Source: Acidaminobacter sp. (GTDB lineage: Bacteria; Bacillota; Clostridia; Peptostreptococcales; Acidaminobacteraceae). From it: a DNA stretch of 64,000 bases. The DNA lies in assembly GCF_030247605.1 (NCBI RefSeq), contig NZ_JAOTSB010000002.1, forward strand, positions 62,001 through 126,000, in the 5' to 3' direction. Shown here in pieces: positions 57,620 through 64,000 of the stretch (positions within the stretch are counted from its first letter, which is position 1; the number at the start of each line of letters is the position of its first letter). A model generated the notes under the pieces. That model saw only the letters and a program-made list of their open reading frames with translations, was not told where the DNA came from and did no database searches. A program made the position numbers and the translations under genes.

Positions 57620-59584
57620 TTAATGCGTCGTATCAAAAGACAAGATTACAATCGAGTGTTGACGAATTTTTTCTCCCGCAGCAGGATACTGCATTTGAAC
57701 AATCGCTTCAGGATCATCCAGATCAATTGGCACAGTATTGAGCAACAATTCAGATGCGTCGAGAATTGCTTGCGCCTGCTTGAATGTCTTTCCGGTCAAA
57801 TCAGGGACTGTGACCATTTTAGCAGCATCCAGGATTTCAGGCTCCACCTTCATATATCTCAAAGTATCCAGCAATATGTTGTGTGCGATCGGTGCCGCAA
57901 CAACACTGCCAAAGTTGATATCTTTAGGCTCATCAACGATCACCAAAACCACAACTTTGGGGTCATCAACAGGTGCGAATCCAACAAAAGAAGCATAAGC
58001 AAGGTCCTTGGAATAACGGCCGTCAACCAGTTTCTCTGTTGTACCTGTTTTGCCGCCCACGCCAATACCCGGAATGTAAGCCTTCTTTCCTGAACCTTTG
58101 AGGACGACAGATTCCATCATTTTTCGCATTTCATCCGAAGTTTCTTTTGAAATCACTTGACGTCTGACTTTAGGCTCAAATGACTCCACGACATTTCCCT
58201 CATCATCAGATAAGGATTTGACTATCAACGGCTGCATCAAATTGCCGCCATTGACGATCGCGGAAACTGCCGTTGCCACTTGAATAGGTGTCGTAGAGAC
58301 GCCGTGGCCAAAGGACATGGTGGCAAGCTCAACGGGGCCAATCCTCTCTTCTGCCTGAACGAGCGCATTGCCTTCAGCCGGAAGCAGGATCCCCGTTTTT
58401 TCTGTGAATCCAAAATCCTCAACGTAATTGAAAAAGGTCTCGGTGCCAAGTCTTTGACCAATTTCAATAAACACAGGGTTGCAAGAGTTTTCAAGACCCT
58501 GAGTCAGCGTCTGTAGCCCGTGAGGGTTATTGCTTCTCAAGCAGTTGATTCTGACACCGTTGACAATAATATAGCCTTTGTCATTGAAAGTTGAATTCAC
58601 ACTTACTTTATCTTCTTCCAGTCCAGCCGCAGCTGTCAGTAATTTAAAGGTAGATCCCGGCTCGTAAGTATCGCTGACAATTGGGTTTCGCCAGATCTGA
58701 TTCCACGCCTGAAACATAGCGTCATTATCCATTGCGGCAATTTCCTCCGCTGTGAAAAAGGAAGTCAGCTCCCGGGGTGTATTGGGATCGTAATCCGGCT
58801 TCGTTGTCATAGCCAGAACCTCTCCGGTCATTGGATCCATGACAACCGCCATAATGCGCTTGGCACCAAAGTCCTTAAGACCACCATCCACCGCTTTCTC
58901 AGTAAAGTGTTGAATTACTTCGTCGAGCGTCAGAACTACATTATAGCCATCTTCTGGCTCGTATACTTTTTCATCCCCTACCGGGAGTGTTCTGCCGGCG
59001 GCATCTGTATGAGAGACAATCTTACCGTCAAGACCTGACAGCGCTTCGTCCAACATTTGCTCTATACCGGACAAGCCATCGCCATCCTCAGTCGAATGAC
59101 CAATAATATGAGCGGCGAAGTTGCCATAAGGATAAACCCGCTTGCTCGACTCAGTCACCCAAACACCTTTTAGGCCTTTGTTTCGGACCAAGTCGGCTTT
59201 TGACTTGGTCAATCCCTTCGCGACGCGTACCAAAGTACTTTCGGGATTGCTGATTCTTGCAGAAATACCAGCCGCCGATTCGTCCAGGATAGTCGATAAA
59301 GCCTCTCCGTGTGCTTCAGGGTCATCAACATCTGCCGGCCTCGCCCATACCGTAAAGGTGCTCATGGAGAAAGCCAGTTTCATGCCATTGCGGTCCAAGA
59401 TGTCACCGCGAAGTGCCGGAAGAGGAATATCCCGGATTTGATGGCTGAGTGCTTTTGAAAGATAGAATTCATTATTTATGACTTGTATGTATGCCAATCT
59501 TCCAATCAGCCCGAATAAAATAAGGCTGACTATAAGATAGGCAGCCCATAAACGAAGTCGATGCATCTTATTTGGTTTCGTCAT
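57620..59584 (-). CDS. Class B penicillin-binding protein with PASTA domain (PbpB/SpoVD family)
   Basis: Transpeptidase for division or spore-cortex septa. 654 residues: membrane segment (about 12-30), dimerisation region, SxxK motif STFK, SxN motif SCN and KTGT motif, then a C-terminal PASTA domain (about 590-650, VPDLTG). Class (division FtsI versus sporulation SpoVD) is not decided by sequence. It precedes murE across a terminator. ATG with GAAGGAAGG upstream. Confidence 0.95.
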   Translation of the reverse strand: MTKPNKMHRLRLWAAYLIVSLILFGLIGRLAYIQVINNEFYLSKALSHQIRDIPLPALRGDILDRNGMKLAFSMSTFTVWARPADVDDPEAHGEALSTILDESAAGISARISNPESTLVRVAKGLTKSKADLVRNKGLKGVWVTESSKRVYPYGNFAAHIIGHSTEDGDGLSGIEQMLDEALSGLDGKIVSHTDAAGRTLPVGDEKVYEPEDGYNVVLTLDEVIQHFTEKAVDGGLKDFGAKRIMAVVMDPMTGEVLAMTTKPDYDPNTPRELTSFFTAEEIAAMDNDAMFQAWNQIWRNPIVSDTYEPGSTFKLLTAAAGLEEDKVSVNSTFNDKGYIIVNGVRINCLRSNNPHGLQTLTQGLENSCNPVFIEIGQRLGTETFFNYVEDFGFTEKTGILLPAEGNALVQAEERIGPVELATMSFGHGVSTTPIQVATAVSAIVNGGNLMQPLIVKSLSDDEGNVVESFEPKVRRQVISKETSDEMRKMMESVVLKGSGKKAYIPGIGVGGKTGTTEKLVDGRYSKDLAYASFVGFAPVDDPKVVVLVIVDEPKDINFGSVVAAPIAHNILLDTLRYMKVEPEILDAAKMVTVPDLTGKTFKQAQAILDASELLLNTVPIDLDDPEAIVQMQYPAAGEKIRQHSIVILSFDTTH

Positions 59585-59667
59585 AGAAGCCTTCCTTCCA
59601 CAGGTCTACAAGGTGCCATAACTCTCTGGATGTACTGACTGCAATATCATTCGCAGTCCAGTGGAGG

Positions 59668-60144
59668 TCAGTTCATGGAACCTGTTGTATTTCCATCCTC
59701 TACAACATAATCACTTTTGGCGGCGCTGTCAAGGGAGTATTTCCAGTTAGATGTCAAATAAACGATTTGTTCCGGTTGTGGATATTGCATTTTAAGTTCT
59801 TGTACCGCAACCCTCTCAACATTTTCCAGCGAGACTGTACTGTCCATGGAGGCTCTGATTTCTTCAATCTCTTGGTTGATCTGCTTGATCTCAGACTGCA
59901 TAGCATGTATGTCATATTTCGCTTCATAGACATCCGCATAACGGATGACGACCACTGAGAGCATGATAAAGAGCAGCGCTGAAAAAGCAATAATTCTCAA
60001 AGACATGGAGAGTCTTCTGCGCTGCTTTTTTCTCGATGCTTTCTCTTCGTGTCGGTCAGCAGCATCTTCTACATTTTTTCTTAATATGTAAGCGCGATAA
60101 TCATCATAATTTTGAAAGTCTGTCATAGTTCTTGCTGCTGACAT
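59668..60144 (-). CDS. ftsL: Cell division protein FtsL
   Basis: 158 residues with one membrane segment (about 53-70) and an extracytoplasmic coiled coil with leucine-like heptads. Sequence is diverse as in the family; the call rests on layout and position between rsmH and the penicillin-binding protein. GGGGG precedes the ATG at 60144; an ATG at 60150 is also possible. The 83 bases after it hold no feature. Confidence 0.8.
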   Translation of the reverse strand: MSAARTMTDFQNYDDYRAYILRKNVEDAADRHEEKASRKKQRRRLSMSLRIIAFSALLFIMLSVVVIRYADVYEAKYDIHAMQSEIKQINQEIEEIRASMDSTVSLENVERVAVQELKMQYPQPEQIVYLTSNWKYSLDSAAKSDYVVEDGNTTGSMN

Positions 60145-60163
60145 GGTCATGACCCCCTGCACC

Positions 60164-61096
60164 TTACAATTTTTCTGCTATTCTAAGTTTTGCGCTTCTC
60201 GCTCTAGGATTATATTCAAGCTCTTCTTCAGAAGGCAGAATTGGTTTTCGAGTGATGGTTTTGACTATGGCTTTTCGATTGCAGACACAGACAGGAAATT
60301 CAGGCGGGCATATGCACGCTGTTGATAAATCCTTAAATGTCTGCTTGACAATGCGATCCTCAAGTGAATGAAAGGTGATGATCGCCATCCTGCCACCCGG
60401 TTTCAAAGTTTCTACTCCGTCTCTGATGGTCTTTTCAATAATTCCAAGCTCATCATTGACTTCAATGCGAATCGCCTGAAAAGTTCTTTTTGCGGGATGC
60501 GGACCATCCTGTCTGGCTTTGGAGGGTATGGCCGCTTTTATGATGGAAACCAGTTCGGAGGTTTTTTTGATTGGCGCTTGTCTCCTGGCTTCAACAATGA
60601 ATTTTGCAATTCTTGAAGCCCATTTCTCTTCACCGTAATCTCTAATAACTTCGTAAAGAGACTTCTCAGAATATGTATTGATGACCTCTTCCGCTGTCAG
60701 CGACTGTGTTTGATCCATTCTCATATCGAGGAGACCTTCGTTCATATAAGAAAACCCACGCTCTGCTTCATCCAGCTGGTAGGAGGAAACGCCCAGGTCA
60801 ATCAATATACCGTCTACACCAGGCCATCCAAGATCTTCTATCACATTCTTAATGTGAACAAAATTGCTGTGAACCGGATAAAAATGATCTCCAAAACGCT
60901 TTAACCTTGACGTTGCAGCAGCTAATGCATCACGATCCTGATCGATGCCCGCCAGCCTGCCTTCCGGCAATTTCTCCAAAATGGCTTCGGAGTGACCGCC
61001 GCCGCCGAGTGTACAGTCCACGTAGTCTCCGTTCTCCCGGATCTCAAGTGCGTCAATGCAAGCTTCCAATAGTACGCTGACATGTTCAAACGCCAC
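60164..61096 (-). CDS. rsmH: 16S rRNA (cytosine-N4)-methyltransferase RsmH
   Basis: Methylates C1402 of 16S rRNA. SAM motif [22 protein letters not shown] near the N-terminus; [10 protein letters not shown] near the C-terminus. I use the GTG at 61096, seven bases after AAGGAGG, giving 310 residues; the ATG two codons earlier leaves no room. First gene after mraZ in the classical dcw order. Confidence 0.97.
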   Translation of the reverse strand: MAFEHVSVLLEACIDALEIRENGDYVDCTLGGGGHSEAILEKLPEGRLAGIDQDRDALAAATSRLKRFGDHFYPVHSNFVHIKNVIEDLGWPGVDGILIDLGVSSYQLDEAERGFSYMNEGLLDMRMDQTQSLTAEEVINTYSEKSLYEVIRDYGEEKWASRIAKFIVEARRQAPIKKTSELVSIIKAAIPSKARQDGPHPAKRTFQAIRIEVNDELGIIEKTIRDGVETLKPGGRMAIITFHSLEDRIVKQTFKDLSTACICPPEFPVCVCNRKAIVKTITRKPILPSEEELEYNPRARSAKLRIAEKL

Positions 61097-61116
61097 GGTC
61101 ATACCTCCTTCTCCTG

Positions 61117-61548
61117 TTATATTCCAAGTTCAGCCATATGTTCTGCGATCTCATCATAATCGATATTTTCAGGATCAATGTAGCCGTTCCAGCCGTCCTG
61201 GCTCCAGATCTCAATGCGAGTCCCAGTGCCAATGATAACGGCTTCACGTTCTATAGCTGCATGTTCTCTCAATGTCTGCGGAATCAGTATGCGGCCCTGC
61301 TTGTCCAGCTCGCATTCGGAAGCACCCGAGAAAAACAGTCTGACGAACGCCCTTGCGTTCTTATTCGTCATTGGAAGTGCTTTCAATTTTTCTTCAAAAA
61401 GTTTCCATTCTTCTTCAGGAAATACAAAGAGGCAATTGTCCAGGCCTTTTGTGATATAGAACAGATCACCCAAAGATTCTCTGAATTTTGAAGGGATGCT
61501 GACGCGGCCTTTGGCATCCAAAGCATGTGTGAATTCACCGATAAACAT
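61117..61548 (-). CDS. mraZ: Transcriptional regulator MraZ
   Basis: AbrB-fold dcw repressor. 143 residues, two AbrB-like halves with [13 protein letters not shown] and [14 protein letters not shown] start at the ATG at 61548, giving family length; GGGGG upstream. Binding sites lie directly upstream at 61591-61625. Confidence 0.97.
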   Translation of the reverse strand: MFIGEFTHALDAKGRVSIPSKFRESLGDLFYITKGLDNCLFVFPEEEWKLFEEKLKALPMTNKNARAFVRLFFSGASECELDKQGRILIPQTLREHAAIEREAVIIGTGTRIEIWSQDGWNGYIDPENIDYDEIAEHMAELGI

Positions 61549-61590
61549 GGCCCCGCCCCCTTTTCTATAACACTTCAGGATCAACTATTA

Positions 61591-61625
61591 CACTTTATAC
61601 CACTTTGACCCACTTTTACCCACTT
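61591..61625 (-). promoter_or_regulatory. MraZ operator (four ten-base repeats)
   Basis: Read on the minus strand, AAGTG recurs every ten bases at 61625, 61615, 61605 and 61595. Two copies are followed by GG (GTGGG), the third reads GTGGT and the fourth GTGTA. This GTGGG-N5 direct repeat is the MraZ binding pattern in E. coli and Mycoplasma. A TATAAA box lies within it; no good -35 was found. Confidence 0.85.
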
Positions 61626-61726
61626 ATTGATTCCATTTTACATTATTTACATCAACATTTCTACTGCTTTCACACAAAATTTTGAAAATAACGCATAATT
61701 ATTTCCAGCAAAAAAGTCAGTAGCAG

Positions 61727-61797
61727 ATGGAAGCCGCAGACGTTGTCAATTGTGAAGAAGGCGGTGTCTGACACCCACTTCCAATATCCGCTGCCAA
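61727..61797. repeat. Possible foldback element with GGTGTCTGACACC palindrome
   Basis: A perfect palindrome GGTGTC-T-GACACC (61763-61775) flanked by GCAGATGGAAG and its imperfect complement (CTTCCAATATCCGCTGC). Similar GGTGTCTGACACC palindromes are familiar to me from dispersed Firmicute repeats, but copy number here is unknown. The rest of 61630-61820 shows no gene. Confidence 0.4.
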
Positions 61798-61824
61798 CAC
61801 ATCCTTCCATCAATTATGGCAATA

Positions 61825-61852
61825 AAAAAAGCGCCCATAGGAGCGCCTTTAA
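61825..61852 (-). terminator. Terminator after lgt
   Basis: Minus-strand stem of GCGC/GCGC and CC/GG around TAT with a bulged base, followed by a seven-base U-run, 86 bases after the lgt stop. Confidence 0.75.
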
Positions 61853-61937
61853 GTTTTTCAAAACTCGTTTACACACAATCTGAAATTGACTAGAAATTAT
61901 TTGTTTCTTACTTGAGACTGTAAAAAAAACCATTTCG

Positions 61938-62669
61938 TTAAGACTTGCTGCGATTCGATCTCCAGCGCCAGGCAGCTGCGCCAACAGCAATCATGATCAA
62001 GCTCGTCACTTGAGCTGTTCTGAACGGACCGACCATCAAACTGTCTGTTCGAAGCCCCTCAATCCAAAAGCGTCCAACCGAATAAACAATCAGGTACAGG
62101 AACATCAGTGCGCCGTCAAAAGGCTTTCTTTTTTTGTAAGTCATCAGAAATGCAAAGAGCGCCAGGTTCCACAAAGACTCATATAAAAAAGTAGGATGAA
62201 CCTTTACACCATCAATCATAATTCCCCACGGCAAAGCTGTCGGACCGCCGTGGGCTTCCTGGTTGGCGAAGTTTCCCCACCTGCCAATTGCCTGACCAAG
62301 GGCTAAAACCGGTGCTATGACATCAGCCATCTTAAAAAAGTCGAGGCGTCTCCAGCGGGTGACAAAATATCCGGCAATAATGCCAAATACCACACCGCCG
62401 TGTATAGCAAGACCGCCGCCTCTCAAGTTGATAATTTCTGATGGATCTGAAAGATAATAAGATAAGTTGAAAGCCACATACCAAAGTCTTGCCCCTACTA
62501 TGGCACTCACCAAAACCACCAAAATCAAATCCAAAAGATGATCCTCTGAATACCCGAGTTTCTTGCCCTCGCGAATGGTGTAGACGGAACCTATCAACAT
62601 GGCAGCGGCTATCAAAATGCCATACCAGCGTATGCCTATGCCAAAAACTTCAAATGCAACTGGATTCAC
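61938..62669 (-). CDS. lgt: Prolipoprotein diacylglyceryl transferase
   Basis: Attaches diacylglycerol to the lipobox Cys of prolipoproteins. Seven membrane segments; RGGGLAIHGG, GRWGNFANQEAHGG and HPTFLYES signatures. 243 residues. GTG start overlapping the M16 peptidase stop by one base (TAGTG). The next enzyme, lspA, is not in the window. Confidence 0.97.
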   Translation of the reverse strand: MNPVAFEVFGIGIRWYGILIAAAMLIGSVYTIREGKKLGYSEDHLLDLILVVLVSAIVGARLWYVAFNLSYYLSDPSEIINLRGGGLAIHGGVVFGIIAGYFVTRWRRLDFFKMADVIAPVLALGQAIGRWGNFANQEAHGGPTALPWGIMIDGVKVHPTFLYESLWNLALFAFLMTYKKRKPFDGALMFLYLIVYSVGRFWIEGLRTDSLMVGPFRTAQVTSLIMIAVGAAAWRWRSNRSKS

Positions 62670-63967
62670 TATGATTTCTCTCCTCTTGGTTTGATAATCG
62701 AGATGACTTCATCCGGATTTGAAAATATGCTTTGAAAGGTTTTAAAAGCCTCATTCACTTGGATCTCATGAATGGTTTTAAGATAATCGAACAGATGATG
62801 TCCCTTCATGTAATAATGCATGAAAGCACTGGACAAATACTGAAGCGAGTTCGAAGCACTGATGAACTTCCCGGTCATTTTTCTGCGGATGCGCTCAAAC
62901 GCGTCACGGTCAGGCCCTTCCTCCAGAATTCTCGCAATTTCAGCGCGAAACGCTTCAATAGCTTCTTCGAATCGCTGGGATTCGCCACCGAAAATAGTGT
63001 AAGTATAACCCTGACCCTGCGTAAAATCTATGGACAAAGTCGGATTGAATATACCACTTTCATACATCTTGTTGTAAAAAATGGAGCCGCGACCAAATTG
63101 CGCATCCAGCAATACTTTGATCTCCATGGTATGTTTGAGTGTTTCCTGAGCGCCATAAGGAAACGGAGGATGCTTATAAGCCATTTCAAAAAGTGGCGCC
63201 GGGACAGACATTTCAAGTTCAACTCGTTCCTTTTGACAACCGGCAGGCTCGTGTGGCATCACCAGCTCAAATTGGCTCTTTCGTTGTTTGAAGGCATCAT
63301 CTAAATTTTGCTCTACAATTTCCAATACACGATCCGGATCAAGATCGCCCGCAACGAAAAGAACCATGTTTTCCGGCACATAAAAAGTGCTGTACGCCAG
63401 TTCAAGCTCTTCTTTCGTTGTCGCAGAGACTGATTCAGGCGTTCCGGCAATATCTTCCCTGACAGGGTGCTCCAAATATAAATTCTTCAATAAATTAACC
63501 AAGGTTCTGAAGCCCGGATCATCTTCATAAGAGGCAATCTCTTGGAGAATGATCCCTTTTTCCTTCTCGACATTTTCGTCTGTCAGATGAGTTCTTTGAA
63601 CAAATTCAAGAAGTTTTTCGAGACTGGGCTCGAAATTTTCGCTGGTGGAAAAATGATAGACCGTAGAAGTATAGTTGGTGTAAGCGTTGACGGAAGCACC
63701 AAGCTCCGAGAAAGCGTCGAATACGTTCTTTTCCTTATCTTCAAAGATCTTGTGCTCGAGAAAGTGGGCCGCGCCAAGCGGAAATGTGACGCGTTTCCCC
63801 TCGAGGATAATTTCATTAAAGAAAGCGCCATATCGTGTGCCGAAGTAAGCAAACTTTTTTGCGAATCCGGGCTTGACTAGCAAATAGACCTCCAGTCCGC
63901 AATCCATTTTGTGTTTTAGAATAGTTTCATTTAATAGAGGGTCTGAATAACTTGTCCATTTGTTCAT
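62669..63967 (-). CDS. ymfH: M16 family zinc peptidase (YmfH-like)
   Basis: 432 residues; the inverted zinc motif HFLEH and a downstream Glu in the M16 N-terminal half, then the inactive-like C-terminal half. B. subtilis YmfH works with YmfF near the ymf block; YmfF is not in this window and may lie beyond the right edge. I start at the ATG at 63967 with GGGGAGG upstream. 33 bases to the window end. Confidence 0.88.
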   Translation of the reverse strand: MNKWTSYSDPLLNETILKHKMDCGLEVYLLVKPGFAKKFAYFGTRYGAFFNEIILEGKRVTFPLGAAHFLEHKIFEDKEKNVFDAFSELGASVNAYTNYTSTVYHFSTSENFEPSLEKLLEFVQRTHLTDENVEKEKGIILQEIASYEDDPGFRTLVNLLKNLYLEHPVREDIAGTPESVSATTKEELELAYSTFYVPENMVLFVAGDLDPDRVLEIVEQNLDDAFKQRKSQFELVMPHEPAGCQKERVELEMSVPAPLFEMAYKHPPFPYGAQETLKHTMEIKVLLDAQFGRGSIFYNKMYESGIFNPTLSIDFTQGQGYTYTIFGGESQRFEEAIEAFRAEIARILEEGPDRDAFERIRRKMTGKFISASNSLQYLSSAFMHYYMKGHHLFDYLKTIHEIQVNEAFKTFQSIFSNPDEVISIIKPRGEKS

Positions 63968-64000
63968 TGGTCTTCCTCCCCTGTCAACATATACCATGTG

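Noticed and set aside
61591-61630. Short direct repeats as a CRISPR array
   Set aside because: Ten-base phased repeats with no spacers, located upstream of mraZ; they match an MraZ operator.

Overview
The window is a gene-dense bacterial chromosome segment of housekeeping genes, with no mobile element, phage, CRISPR array, rRNA or tRNA that I can support. Gene content and order point to a low-to-mid GC Firmicute of the class Clostridia: a FapR-controlled fatty-acid locus, the priA-def-fmt-rsmB-prpC-prkC-rsgA-rpe-thiN block, the ylm/sepF block, an ftsQ-DUF881-DUF881-sbp-ftsZ arrangement, a T-box in front of ileS, and strong AGGAGG-type ribosome binding sites. The MurE DNPR motif and dapF suggest meso-diaminopimelate peptidoglycan. 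The species cannot be named from the sequence. Almost everything lies on the minus strand; the plus-strand genes are tmcAL, rpmB and rqcH.

Layout in window order (transcription mostly right to left). 1-6600: fatty-acid and phospholipid initiation (fabF cut by the window edge, acpP, fabG, fabD, fabH, plsX, fapR) with rpmF and yceD. A FapR-type operator sits on the fabH promoter. 6800-9500: ackA and the divergent tmcAL. 9590-15500: a coaD-linked coiled-coil protein, coaD, rsmD, recG, fakA, asp23. 15650-15890: rpmB on the plus strand. 15970-27120: thiN, rpe, rsgA, the PASTA kinase prkC and phosphatase prpC, rsmB, a membrane zinc peptidase, fmt, def, priA. 27195-31061: coaBC, rpoZ, gmk, yicC, dapF. 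31178-32971: rqcH on the plus strand. 33060-39420: pyrR, rluD, a foldback repeat, ileS with its T-box leader, ylmH, yggT. 39437-47464: sepF, yggS, a HlyD-like membrane protein, a small membrane protein of unknown function, gpsA, der, a PDZ/radical-SAM DUF512 protein, pgeF, nrdR. 47548-61625: the division and cell-wall (dcw) cluster read backwards: ftsZ, sbp, two DUF881 genes, ftsQ, murG, ftsW/spoVE, murD, mraY, murE, a PASTA penicillin-binding protein, ftsL, rsmH, mraZ and its operator. 61938-63967: lgt and an M16-family peptidase.

The genes cover cell-envelope growth: fatty-acid initiation and its malonyl-CoA sensor, lipid II synthesis, the divisome with SepF and FtsZ, and a PASTA kinase/phosphatase pair that may sense the wall. 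Translation quality control, N-formyl processing and nucleotide and CoA salvage lie between.

No new system stands out. The best leads are absences and small elements: no murF in the dcw cluster, no spoIIGA-sigE-sigG between ftsZ and nrdR, no fabK in the fab run, an about 195-bp foldback element between ileS and rluD, a four-box MraZ operator, divergent ackA/tmcAL promoters, and an uncharacterised membrane protein with an Sm-like sequence pattern next to a partnerless HlyD-like protein. Promoters, terminators and start sites were read by eye.
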